This document shows positions 44,501-51,429 of a DNA stretch of 51,429 nt, piece by piece. Source of the stretch: Streptomyces sp. WAC 04229 (GTDB lineage Bacteria; Actinomycetota; Actinomycetes; Streptomycetales; Streptomycetaceae); contig NZ_QHJH01000037.1 in NCBI RefSeq assembly GCF_003947455.1, positions 1 to 51,429 on the forward strand. Reading direction: 5' to 3'. The number at the start of each line of letters is the position of its first letter. Position 1 is the stretch's first letter. The notes beneath the pieces are model-generated. The model did no database searches. It saw only the letters and a program-made list of their open reading frames with translations, and was not told the DNA's origin. The position numbers were made by a program, and so were the translations under genes.

Positions 44501-47000
44501 GCGTGACCTGCTCCGCGAAGGACGACAACTGGTCGACCATCGTGTTGACGGTGGTGACGAGTTCGAGGATCTCGCCCTTGGCGTCGACGGTGATCTTCTT
44601 CGACAGGTCGCCCTTGGCCACGGCCGTGGTGACCTCGGCGATGTTGCGGACCTGCATGGTCAGGTTGTTGGCCATGCCGTTCACCGACTGCGTGAGGTCC
44701 TTCCAGGTGCCGGAGACACCCTGCACCTCCGCCTGGCCGCCGAGGATGCCCTCGGTGCCCACCTCGCGCGCGACGCGCGTGACCTCCTGGGCGAACGACG
44801 ACAGCTGGTCCACCATCGTGTTCAGCGTGTTCTTCAGCTCCAGGATCTCCCCGCGCGCGTCCACGGTGATCTTCTGGGACAGGTCACCGCGCGCCACCGC
44901 CGTGGCGACCTGCGCGATGTTGCGGACCTGCGCGGTGAGGTTGCCGGCCATGCCGTTCACCGAGTCGGTCAGGTCGCGCCACACGCCGGCCACCCCGGGC
45001 ACCTGGGCCTGACCGCCGAGGCGGCCCTCCGTACCCACCTCGCGGGCCACGCGCGTGACCTGCTCCGCGAACGACGACAGCTGGTCCACCATCGTGTTGA
45101 TGGTGTTCTTCAGCTCCAGGATCTCCCCGCGCGCGTCCACGGTGATCTTCTGGGACAGGTCACCGCGCGCCACCGCCGTGGTCACCTGCGCGATGTTGCG
45201 CACCTGGGAGGTCAGGTTCCCCGCCATCGAGTTGACGGAGTCCGTCAGCTCCTTCCAGGTCCCCGACACACCGTCGACCCGGGCCTGACCGCCGAGGCGG
45301 CCCTCCGTGCCCACGTCCCGGGCCATCCGGGTCACCTGGTCGGCGAAGCTGGAGAGCTGGTCGACCATGGTGTTGACGGTGTTCTTCAGCTGCAGCATCT
45401 CGCCGGAGACGTCCACGGTGACCTTCTGCGACAGGTCGCCGTTGGCCACCGCCGTCGTCACCTGGGCGATGTTGCGCACCTGGCCGGTGAGGTTGCGGAA
45501 CGCGGTGTTGACGGAGTCCGTCAGGTCCTTCCACGTCCCCGCCGCGCCCGGCACCTGCGCCTGACCGCCCAGCTCGCCCTCGACCCCGACCTCGCGGGCC
45601 ACCCGGGTCACCTCGGCGCCGAAGCTCGAGAGCTGGTCCACCATCGTGTTGACGGTGTTCTTCAGCTCCAGCATCTCGCCGGCCACGTCCACGGTGACCT
45701 TCTGCGACAGGTCACCGCTGGCCACCGCCGTCGTCACCGCGGCGATGTCGCGCACCTGAGTGGTCAGGTTCCGGAAGACGGTGTTGACGGAGTCCGTCAG
45801 GTCCTTCCAGATCCCGGCCGCGCCCGGCACGTTCGCCTGGCCGCCCAGCTGGCCCTCGCCACCGGTCTCGTTGGCCACGCGCGTGACCTCGTCCGCGAAG
45901 ATCCGCAGCGTCTCGGTCATCTGGTTGATCGTCTCGGCGAGCTGCGCGACCTCGCCCCGGGCCGGCACCGTCACCTTCTTCGACAGGTCGCCGTTGGCGA
46001 CCGCCGTCGTCACGTGCGAGATCTCACGCACCTGGGCCGTCAGGTTCCCGGCCATGGTGTTGACGGAGTCGGTCAGCTCCTTCCACACCCCGGCCACGCC
46101 CGGCACCTGGGCCTGCCCGCCCAGGGCACCCTCGGTGCCCACCTCACGGGCCACCCGCGTCACCTCGGAGGAGAACGCCGAGAGCTGGTCCACCATCGTG
46201 TTGACGGTGTTCTTCAGCTCCAGCATCTCGCCGGCCACGTGCACCGTGACCTTCCGCGACAGGTCGCCCTTGGCCACCGCCGTCGTGACCAGCGCGATGT
46301 CCCGCACCTGAGCGGTGAGCCGGTACGCCATGGTGTTGACGGAGTCCGTGAGGTCCTTCCACGAACCGGACATACCGCGCACCCGGGCCTGGCCGCCCAG
46401 CTTGCCCTCGGTACCGACCTCGCTGGCCACCCGCGTGACCTCGTCCGTGAAGGTCGACAACTGGTCGACCAGGTTGTTCACGGTCCGCCCGACCTTGAGG
46501 AACTCACCGCGCAGCGGCTGCCCGGCCCCTTCCTCCACCTGCGTCCGCAGCTCCATGCGCGGCGACAGATCACCGTCGGCCACCGCCGACAGCACCCGGC
46601 TGACCTCGGAGACGGGCCGCACGAGATCGTCGACCAGCGCGTTCGAGTTGTCGATCGCGGTCGCCCACGCACCGTCGCAGGCCCCGGTCTCCAGCCGCTC
46701 GGTGAGTTTTCCCTCACGTCCGACCACACGCCGCACCCGCGCCAGCTCACCCGTGAGGTGCAGATTGCGGTCGGCCACCTCGTTGAAGACCGCCGCGATC
46801 TCGGACATCACGCCGTCGCCGGAGACCGTCAGCCGTTTGCGGAAGTTTCCCTCACGCATGGAGACGAGCGCCGCGAGCAGACGATTCAACGCGGCCGTGT
46901 CCACCGTCGTAGTGCCGCCCCGCGATTTGCCCTTGTCGCTCAGGGACTGTCCGCCTTTCGCGCGCGTCTTCGTGGCCCGCGTCGCTGCGCCAGACTCCAC
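41529..47000 (-). CDS. osaA: Hybrid histidine kinase with tandem HAMP array, OsaA-like
   Basis: A 1823-aa soluble hybrid kinase. An N-terminal HAMP-like segment ([16 protein letters not shown]) and about eleven more HAMP units form residues ~40-1160; ten of them share a 92-residue repeat with the LGGQA motif. A GAF-type domain follows ([11 protein letters not shown]... [18 protein letters not shown]), then a long coiled coil, HisKA with [16 protein letters not shown], HATPase_c ([35 protein letters not shown]) and a C-terminal receiver (residues ~1703-1823, phospho-acceptor D1753 in [12 protein letters not shown]). There is no membrane segment. The GTG at 47000 has a GGGAGGGA SD. It sits with osaB and an OsaC-like gene, matching the S. 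coelicolor osmoadaptation locus. Confidence 0.93.
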   Translation of the reverse strand: MESGAATRATKTRAKGGQSLSDKGKSRGGTTTVDTAALNRLLAALVSMREGNFRKRLTVSGDGVMSEIAAVFNEVADRNLHLTGELARVRRVVGREGKLTERLETGACDGAWATAIDNSNALVDDLVRPVSEVSRVLSAVADGDLSPRMELRTQVEEGAGQPLRGEFLKVGRTVNNLVDQLSTFTDEVTRVASEVGTEGKLGGQARVRGMSGSWKDLTDSVNTMAYRLTAQVRDIALVTTAVAKGDLSRKVTVHVAGEMLELKNTVNTMVDQLSAFSSEVTRVAREVGTEGALGGQAQVPGVAGVWKELTDSVNTMAGNLTAQVREISHVTTAVANGDLSKKVTVPARGEVAQLAETINQMTETLRIFADEVTRVANETGGEGQLGGQANVPGAAGIWKDLTDSVNTVFRNLTTQVRDIAAVTTAVASGDLSQKVTVDVAGEMLELKNTVNTMVDQLSSFGAEVTRVAREVGVEGELGGQAQVPGAAGTWKDLTDSVNTAFRNLTGQVRNIAQVTTAVANGDLSQKVTVDVSGEMLQLKNTVNTMVDQLSSFADQVTRMARDVGTEGRLGGQARVDGVSGTWKELTDSVNSMAGNLTSQVRNIAQVTTAVARGDLSQKITVDARGEILELKNTINTMVDQLSSFAEQVTRVAREVGTEGRLGGQAQVPGVAGVWRDLTDSVNGMAGNLTAQVRNIAQVATAVARGDLSQKITVDARGEILELKNTLNTMVDQLSSFAQEVTRVAREVGTEGILGGQAEVQGVSGTWKDLTQSVNGMANNLTMQVRNIAEVTTAVAKGDLSKKITVDAKGEILELVTTVNTMVDQLSSFAEQVTRVAREVGTEGILGGQAHVPGVVGIWKDLSDNVNLMAKNLTVQVRNISQVAAAVANGDLTRTVTIEARGEVHQLAETFNTMVKTLSSFAEQVTKVAREVGTDGILGGQAHVPGVSGTWKDLTESVNQMASNLTGQVRNIAMVTTAIAKGDLTKKIDIDARGEILELKTTINTMVDQLSSFAEEVTRVAREVGTEGQLGGQARVRDVDGTWRDLTESVNEMAGNLTRQVRAIARVATAVTRGDLNLKIDVDASGEISELQDYINKMIANLRDTTIANKEQDWLKGNLARISGLMQGRRDLQDVASLIMSELTPVVSAQHGAFFLAMPLVVDGQDPAGAQEDQYELRMLGSYGYSMGSMPTSFRPGEALVGTAAEEKRTILVENAPSGYLKISSGLGEAPPAQVIVLPVLFEGQVLGVIELASFTPFTQIQKDFLNQIAEMIATSVNTISVNTKTEVLLSQSQELTEQLRERSEELEQRQKALQSSNAELEEKAELLAQQNRDIEVKNTEIEEARQVLEERAEQLAVSMRYKSEFLANMSHELRTPLNSLLILAKLLADNADANLSPKQVEFAETIHGAGSDLLQLINDILDLSKVEAGKMDVSPTRIALVQLVDYVEATFRPLTAEKGLDLSVRVSPELPATLHTDEQRLLQVLRNLLSNAVKFTDSGAVELVIRPARDDVPQGIREQLLEAGSMTDPDAELIAFSVSDTGIGIAASKMRVIFEAFKQADGTTSRKYGGTGLGLSISREIAQLLGGEIHAQSETGRGSTFTLYLPLRPSELPSHGYPQPLPPAGGGELPAGSGGTDELPETEAETPAQGRSYQDAQNGAGALFRRRRRSAETEELPAVRERQPGPEQETTQSIRGIRFGGQKVLIVDDDIRNVFALTSVLEQHGLSVLYAENGREGIEVLEQHEDVAVVLMDIMMPEMDGYATTTAIRRMPQFAGLPIIALTAKAMKGDREKAIESGASDYVTKPVDPDHLLTVMQQWMREE
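43750..46450 (-). repeat. Ten tandem 276-bp HAMP-coding repeats
   Basis: The LGGQA-coding element recurs ten times at exactly 276-base (92-codon) spacing; the first and last copies (near 46395 and 43911) are 2484 = 9 x 276 bases apart. Copies differ at many synonymous positions but keep the core T-x-x-V-A-x-G-D-L-S and [10 protein letters not shown] motifs. Boundaries are approximate because flanking HAMP units are more divergent. Confidence 0.92.
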
Positions 47001-47392
47001 TGTGTCCCTCCCGCAGGGGTCGACCAATACTGCTGTGCCCGGCCGCCCACGCTCGGCGGACCGGTTACTGCCGCTTGCTTCCCATGATGCCGAGCGATCC
47101 GGCCCGGCTCACCGGACCCGCTCCAGAGGCTGCTGCCCATCCCGCGCGGCGCGCATTCACCTGCCCGGACCTCACAAGAAGCCTGCCCAGTGTTTCACCC
47201 CGGCCGAACCAGGCCATAACAGTTCGGCAGCTTCGCACATCGTCCGCACACCCTCTGGGCGGAAACACTGCAGACCGGCATCCGCATGGGCGGCGAAGGT
47301 AAGTAACCTTGCATGCGGCTGTCCAGCCAACCCGGTGCGTCCGGTCTGGGCGGTGGCACGGAGACGAAGCGGGCATCGGAGGGGCGGCCGGA
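47001..47392. other. Divergent osaA/osaC-like intergenic region, no gene seen
   Basis: 392 bases with no supported ORF between two divergent regulators, so promoters for both must lie here. I could not assign clear -35/-10 pairs. A nested dyad is described separately. Confidence 0.6.
47282..47318 (+). promoter_or_regulatory. Nested dyad symmetry, candidate operator
   Basis: Outer arms ccgcatg (47282-47288) and catgcgg (47312-47318) enclose inner arms aaggt (47296-47300) and acctt (47306-47310) with an aagta centre. It lies 75 bases before the OsaC-like start and could be a regulator site or leader hairpin. Confidence 0.45.
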
Positions 47393-50143
47393 ATGACCAC
47401 CGGACTGATCCCGGGGGAACAGCCCCCGGATCCCGGGCCGACGGGTGGACTGCCGCAGCAGCGGCACGACCGGGTCGGCCATGAGGCCGTGCACGGGGAG
47501 AGAGGGTCGAGGAGTTCTGTGATCACCGCGCGCGCGGCCGCCAGCTTCGAGCCCGTCGGACGGTCCGTGGCGAGTGCCCGGTCCTTCGTCCGCGACACAC
47601 TGCAGGGCTGGGGCCATGCCGACATCGTCGACGACGCCGTGGTGCTGACCAGCGAACTGGTGACCAATGCGGTGGTGCACGCCGGAACCACCGCGGACGT
47701 CGAGTGCATGCGCAGCGACGACGGTGTACGGATCGAGGTCGCCGACCACTATCCGGAGCGCGAGGTCCCGCTCCAGGGCTCCCCCGCCAACATGGGCAGC
47801 CCCGACCGCGAGGGCGGCCGCGGCCTCCAGCTGTGCGCGGCCCTGGCCGACCGCTGGGGCGTCGAGTACACGCCCACCCACAAGAACGTCTGGTTCCACC
47901 TCCACCTGCCCGAGCGCCCGGTCGGCACCCGCGCCGCCGGCCCCTCGCTCCCCGCCGACCTGCTGCCGCTCGCCGACGGCCGGGTCCGCGTCGCAGTCGT
48001 CCAGATCGACCGCACCGGCTCCGTCACGTCCTGGAACGAGGACGCCGAGGAACTCTTCGGCTACGCCGCCGAGCAGGTCACCGGCAAGCCGCTCACCGAC
48101 TTCGCCGCCTGGCCGCACACTCCGGGCACCAGCACCGGCATCGCCGAGGCGCTCCAGCTCTCCCGCTGGGAGGGCAGCTACGGCATAAGGGGCGCCAACG
48201 GCCGCGTCACCCCCGTGTACGCCTCCCACCTGCGCGTCCGCGACGCCGGCGGCGAGCCGTCCACGGTCTGCCTCCTCGTCCGGGACCACGAACGCGCGGT
48301 CCTGCAGACCCCGATGCGCGTACCGGCCGCCGACTCCTCGTCCTCCGAGGGGCAGAGCACCGACCCCTTCGAGGTGTTCATCGGCTCCCCCGCCCCGGAC
48401 GACCTCGACGGCCTCCTCCAGCGCACGGTCGAACGCGCCCGCGACATGCTCGACGCCGACGCCGCCTTCCTGCTGCTGGCCACCGACGACGAGACGGAGC
48501 TGGAGGTCCGCGCCTCCACCGGCCTGCCCTCCGCCCGCCAGCGCTTCGCCCGCGTCCCCGTGGAAGCCGGCCCCGGCCGCTACGGCTCCGCGCGCATGCC
48601 CGCCGTCCACGACGACCTCGCGGCCGTCCCCGGCGCCGTCCCGCTGCTGAACGGCACCGGCATGCGCTCGGTCGTCACCGTCCCCCTCAAGGTCGAGGGC
48701 CGCCTCACCGGCTCCCTCGGAGTCGCCGCCGAGGCCGCCGGCCGGTACTCCAACGAGGAGGCGCTGCGCCTCCAGTTCGCCGCCGACCGCATCGCCCTGG
48801 CCGTCGAGTCGGCCCGTCTGGGCGAGCTGGAGCGGCTGCGCCGCGGCTCGCTCAGCTTCCTCGTCGAGGCCTCCGACCTGCTCGCCGGCACCCTGGACCG
48901 GGACCAGACTCTGGCCCTGATGGCCCAGATGACGGTCCCCACCCTCGCCACCTGGTGCGCCGTCTACACCATCGCCGACCAGGCCTCCGACCCGTATCTC
49001 TCCTACGTCCTGCACGAGGACGAGGAACTCATCGACGGCATCAAGTCCCTGCTGTCGAAGATCGCGCCGCCCGACCCGGTCCCCACCCCGGGCGCCCGCG
49101 TCTGGACGACCCCCGCCGACATGGCCCACCAGGCCGCGCTGCGCACCTCCATGCGCGACCTCGGCCTGAGCGGCGGCCCGACACACCAGTTGAGCACCGG
49201 CATCGGTCCGACCCTCGCCACCGCCTCCGCGGTGGGCGGCGAGACCGTGGTCCTGCCGCTGGTCGCCCGCAACCGCGTCATCGGCATGCTCACCCTGGGC
49301 AAGCCCACCGACGACCACTTCCGCCAGGAGATCCTCGAACTCGCCGAGGACCTGTCCCGCCGAGCCGCCCTGGCCCTGGACAACGCCCGCCTGTACTCGG
49401 AGCGCACGGCCATCAGCCAGTCCCTCCAGCGCAGCCTCCTGCCACCCGAGCTGCCCCTCATCGACGGCGTCGAGGTCGAGGTCATCTACCGCGCGGCCGG
49501 CGAGGGCAACGAGGTCGGCGGAGACTTCTACGACCTCTTCCCGATCAGCGACGGCGCCTACGGCTTCGCCATCGGCGACGTCTGCGGTACGGGCCCGAAC
49601 GCGGCCGCCGTCACAGGCCTGGCCCGGCACGCCCTGCGCCTGCTCGCCCGCGAGGGCCTCAGCGGCCCGGCGGTCCTGGAGCGCCTCAACTCGGCCATCC
49701 TCGACGAGGGCGCGCGCAGCCGCTTCCTCACGCTGTTGTACGGCGAGATGCGCCCGCAGGACGACGGCAGCGCGGAGTTGAAGGTGGTCTGCGCCGGCCA
49801 CCCGCTCCCGCTCCGGCTGCGCCAGGACGGCTCGGTCGAACCCGCCGCCGAACCCCAGCCGCTCCTCGGCGTGATCGAGGACCTGGAGCTCTACGAGCAG
49901 ACGGTCACCCTCGACCCGGGCGACGTCCTGCTCTGCGTCACGGACGGCGTCACCGAACGCCGCGAAGGCACCCGCATGCTGGGCGACGACGGCCTCGCCG
50001 ACGTCCTCACGTCGTGCACGGGCCTGACGGCGGGTGCGGTGGCCGCGCGCATCATGCGCGCGGTGGAGCGCTTCGCCTCTGACGCCCCGTCCGACGACAT
50101 GGCGATCCTCGCGATGCGCGTGCCGGAGCCGCACGCGGACTGA
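47393..50143 (+). CDS. osaC: Multidomain RsbW-PAS-GAF-PP2C regulator, OsaC-like
   Basis: A 917-aa cytosolic protein. In order: an RsbW/SpoIIAB-like HATPase_c domain (ELVTNAVVHAGT, GGRGLQLCAALADRWG; residues ~45-185), a PAS domain (SWNEDAEELFGYAAEQVTGKPL; ~200-310), two GAF domains (~340-490 and ~510-670), and a C-terminal SpoIIE/PP2C phosphatase (SLLPPELP, GNEVGGDFYDLFPI, GDVCGTGPNAAAVTG, LLCVTDGVTERR). Such proteins set sigma-factor activity by kinase and phosphatase action on anti-sigma systems. Divergent placement from osaA matches OsaC, reported to modulate SigB after osmotic stress. The ATG at 47393 has GGAGGGG upstream. Confidence 0.9.
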   Translation: MTTGLIPGEQPPDPGPTGGLPQQRHDRVGHEAVHGERGSRSSVITARAAASFEPVGRSVASARSFVRDTLQGWGHADIVDDAVVLTSELVTNAVVHAGTTADVECMRSDDGVRIEVADHYPEREVPLQGSPANMGSPDREGGRGLQLCAALADRWGVEYTPTHKNVWFHLHLPERPVGTRAAGPSLPADLLPLADGRVRVAVVQIDRTGSVTSWNEDAEELFGYAAEQVTGKPLTDFAAWPHTPGTSTGIAEALQLSRWEGSYGIRGANGRVTPVYASHLRVRDAGGEPSTVCLLVRDHERAVLQTPMRVPAADSSSSEGQSTDPFEVFIGSPAPDDLDGLLQRTVERARDMLDADAAFLLLATDDETELEVRASTGLPSARQRFARVPVEAGPGRYGSARMPAVHDDLAAVPGAVPLLNGTGMRSVVTVPLKVEGRLTGSLGVAAEAAGRYSNEEALRLQFAADRIALAVESARLGELERLRRGSLSFLVEASDLLAGTLDRDQTLALMAQMTVPTLATWCAVYTIADQASDPYLSYVLHEDEELIDGIKSLLSKIAPPDPVPTPGARVWTTPADMAHQAALRTSMRDLGLSGGPTHQLSTGIGPTLATASAVGGETVVLPLVARNRVIGMLTLGKPTDDHFRQEILELAEDLSRRAALALDNARLYSERTAISQSLQRSLLPPELPLIDGVEVEVIYRAAGEGNEVGGDFYDLFPISDGAYGFAIGDVCGTGPNAAAVTGLARHALRLLAREGLSGPAVLERLNSAILDEGARSRFLTLLYGEMRPQDDGSAELKVVCAGHPLPLRLRQDGSVEPAAEPQPLLGVIEDLELYEQTVTLDPGDVLLCVTDGVTERREGTRMLGDDGLADVLTSCTGLTAGAVAARIMRAVERFASDAPSDDMAILAMRVPEPHAD

Positions 50144-50155
50144 CCAGGGCATGCG

Positions 50156-50185
50156 AAAGGCCCCGCCCGATTGGGCGGGGCCTTT
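50156..50185. terminator. Bidirectional terminator between osaC-like gene and tRNA-Thr
   Basis: Perfect 13-base arms (aaaggccccgccc and gggcggggccttt) with a gatt loop. Both ends carry short A/T tracts, so it can stop the gene from the left and the tRNA transcript from the right. Confidence 0.9.
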
Positions 50186-50189
50186 GCAG

Positions 50190-50265
50190 TGGAGCCCCCA
50201 AACGGAATCGAACCGTTGACCTTCTCCTTACCATGGAGACGCTCTGCCGACTGAGCTATAGGGGC
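50190..50265 (-). tRNA. tRNA-Thr (GGT anticodon)
   Basis: A complete 76-base cloverleaf with an encoded CCA (50192-50190). The acceptor stem GCCCCTA pairs with TGGGGGC, the D stem is GCTC/GAGC, the anticodon stem is TCTCC/GGAGA with loop ATGGTAA giving anticodon GGT (reads ACC/ACU), and the T arm has CGGTTCGATTCCG. No intron or odd feature. Confidence 0.96.
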
Positions 50266-50301
50266 CTGTCGCTTTCGGGTTTCCCCGCGGCAACGGAATA
50301 G

Positions 50302-50331
50302 ATCATACCCCGAACAAGCCGGTGCTCCCAA
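50302..50331 (-). promoter_or_regulatory. Candidate tRNA-Thr promoter
   Basis: On the minus strand TTGGGA (50331-50326) and TATGAT (50307-50302) are 18 bases apart, about 37 bases before the tRNA 5' end. Confidence 0.55.
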
Positions 50332-50340
50332 CCACGGAGT

Positions 50341-51021
50341 TCATCCGAACGCGGGTTGCAGAAGCCCGCCCAGCGCGTTGCACGCGGACACGATCCGCTG
50401 CATGTCCCGCCTGCTCAACGATGCCTCGACCGGCAGCGCGAGGGTCTCGTCGACGGCCCGCTCGGTCTCGGGCAACGACAGGCATCGCCGGAATCCCGGC
50501 AGCCGGTGCACGGGGGTCTTCACCGGCACCTTGCAGTCGACTCCCCGTCCCCGCACGGCACGCGCGAACGCGTCCCGGTCCGGCCGTCCGTTCCCCGGCA
50601 CTCGCACCACGTACTGCTGATAGGTGTGCCCGTCGCCCCAGTCGGGGGTCCGCACTCCCCTCAGCTTCCCGTCGAGGTAGGCCGCCCGCTCCCTGCGCCG
50701 CGCTATCTCGTCGTACGGCGCCTCGGACTCGCCCTGCTCCAGCACGAGCAGCCCGTGCCGCTGTCCGATCCCGTGCAGCAAATCCATGTCCGCCGGGTGG
50801 CCGAACCGGTGCACGGCGACGACGGCCGCGGTCCGTGACGTCAACGACGCCTCCACCGCGGCGGCGTCGAGGCAGTACGTCCCCGGATCTATGTCGGCGA
50901 ACACCGGCAGCGCACCGGCGAGAGCCACGGCCTCGGCGACTTCCACGTTCCCGAAGGCAGGTACGACGACCTCGTCGCCGACGCCGATGCCGGCGGCCCT
51001 GAGCATTGCTGAGGTACCCAT
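50341..51021 (-). CDS. Shortened DegT/DnrJ/EryC1-type aminotransferase-like protein
   Basis: A 226-aa protein similar in pattern to DegT/StrS aminotransferases (AAGIGVGDEVVVPAFGNVEVAEAVALAGALPVFADIDPGTYCLD-like, then AVHRFGHPADMDLLHGIGQRHGLLVLEQGES) and to their C-terminal part (HTYQQYVVRVPG, KTPVHRLPGF). Family members have ~370 aa. Here the N-terminal ~45 residues and the central block with the PLP-binding lysine (FSFxxxKxL) are missing, so transamination is unlikely. The frame is intact and GC-typical, so it may be a repurposed protein. The only start is the ATG at 51021; the SD is weak. It lies right after the rRNA operon terminator. Confidence 0.75.
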   Translation of the reverse strand: MGTSAMLRAAGIGVGDEVVVPAFGNVEVAEAVALAGALPVFADIDPGTYCLDAAAVEASLTSRTAAVVAVHRFGHPADMDLLHGIGQRHGLLVLEQGESEAPYDEIARRRERAAYLDGKLRGVRTPDWGDGHTYQQYVVRVPGNGRPDRDAFARAVRGRGVDCKVPVKTPVHRLPGFRRCLSLPETERAVDETLALPVEASLSRRDMQRIVSACNALGGLLQPAFG

Positions 51022-51070
51022 ACGAACGATCGTCGTAGCGCAACGTGAACTTCAAGTGACGGAAAACAAA

Positions 51071-51112
51071 AAAGGGTTGGACCCAGAACCGAAGTTCTGG
51101 GTCCAACCCTTT
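51071..51112 (-). terminator. rRNA operon terminator
   Basis: Perfect 19-base arms (51071-51089 and 51094-51112) around a 4-base cgaa loop. On the minus strand the stem is followed by a T-rich run (TTTTTTGTTTTCC). It lies 9 bases after the 5S 3' end and is the strongest intrinsic terminator in the window. Confidence 0.95.
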
Positions 51113-51120
51113 CAATGATT

Positions 51121-51239
51121 GTTCGGCGGCGTCCTACTCTCCCACAGGGTCCCCCCTGCAGTACCATCGGCGCTGTAAGGCTTAGCTTCCGGGTTCGGAA
51201 TGTAACCGGGCGTTTCCCCTACGCTATGACCACCGAAAC
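51121..51239 (-). rRNA. rrf: 5S ribosomal RNA
   Basis: About 119 bases reading GTTTCGGTGGTCATAGCG at the 5' end, the conserved CCGAACCCGGAAGCTAAGCC core, and GGGAGAGTAGGACGCCGCC near the 3' end, the standard Streptomyces 5S. Ends are uncertain by 1-2 bases. Confidence 0.94.
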
Positions 51240-51323
51240 ACTATGAAACAGACAACCAACCCGGTGACCAACACAGGTCTGATTGTTCGTGGTTTCAGAA
51301 CCAACACAGTGGACGCGAGCAAC

Positions 51324-51429
51324 TGAGGACAAGCCCTCGGCCTATTAGTACCGGTCACCTCCACACCTTGCGGTGCTTCCAGATCCGGCCTATCAACCCA
51401 GTCGTCTACTGGGAGCCTTAACCCCTCAA
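51324..51429 (-). rRNA. rrl: 23S ribosomal RNA, 3' end only
   Basis: The conserved 3' segment ACCGGTACTAATAGGCCGAG is followed by the 3' terminus, placed near 51324 by comparison with the E. coli end (20 bases after ACTAAT). The rest of the gene is beyond the window. An 84-base spacer separates it from 5S. Confidence 0.9.

Noticed and set aside
43750..46450. CRISPR-like array
   Set aside because: The periodic units are 276 bases long, coding, in frame and diversified, with no spacer pattern.
41478..47087. 1869-codon open frame on + opposite osaA
   Set aside because: His/Arg/Gly-rich repeat translation with no domain, mirrored from the GC-rich HAMP repeats; osaA on the minus strand has full domain support.
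50190..50265. tRNA-Thr as an integration (attB) site of a mobile element
   Set aside because: No integrase gene or duplicated 3' tRNA end is present on either side in the window.

Overview
This window looks like the chromosomal core of a Streptomyces. It has very high G+C with GC-rich third codon positions, frequent GTG starts and ATGA/GTGA overlaps. It carries actinomycete-specific genes (ClgR-type regulator, DUF3046 next to recA, FtsK with a Lys/Ala/Pro-rich N-terminus) and a gene order I recall from the S. coelicolor miaA-miaB-glu-recA-ftsK-osa region. Names taken from that comparison are family and synteny inferences; no search was run.

Layout. 1-4.8 kb: a small membrane protein, miaA, two small charged proteins, a LigB-like protein and miaB. 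MiaA and MiaB act in succession on A37 of tRNA. 4.8-10 kb: a NarL-type two-component system (DegS/DegU-like), a TrkA-C regulatory subunit with a CPA2 cation/proton antiporter, a MazG-like pyrophosphohydrolase and an orphan TAXI solute-binding protein. 10-15.8 kb: an OmpR-type two-component pair (GluR-GluK-like) divergent from gluABCD, a glutamate ABC importer with an intercistronic hairpin after gluB and a terminator after gluD. 15.9-18.8 kb: an FAD monooxygenase, then a cysteine-rich leader peptide ahead of cysteine dioxygenase and a rhodanese.

18.9-25.6 kb: recX, recA (with an SOS-type operator), an AI-2E-family membrane protein, DUF3046, a prenyltransferase-fold protein and an araC-azlC-azlD operon. 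25.7-33.4 kb: a giant Lhr helicase and a Nei-type glycosylase (both DNA repair), an SRPBCC protein overlapping nei tail to tail, a small membrane protein, a Dps ferritin and the ClgR regulator. 33.5-40.3 kb: rimO-pgsA-cinA as an overlapping operon, a RodZ-like membrane HTH protein and ftsK.

40.5-50.1 kb is an osmotic-adaptation-type locus: osaB (response regulator), osaA (1823-aa soluble hybrid kinase with ten exact 276-bp HAMP repeats) and, divergently, an OsaC-like RsbW/PAS/GAF/PP2C protein. The window ends with tRNA-Thr(GGT), a shortened DegT-like protein without a recognisable PLP lysine, and the 3' end of an rRNA operon on the minus strand (23S tail, 5S, strong terminator).

The observations most worth following up are the cysteine leader peptide with mutually exclusive RNA pairings, the HAMP array, the gluB-gluC hairpin, the candidate GluR repeats, and the deleted DegT-like gene beside the rrn operon.
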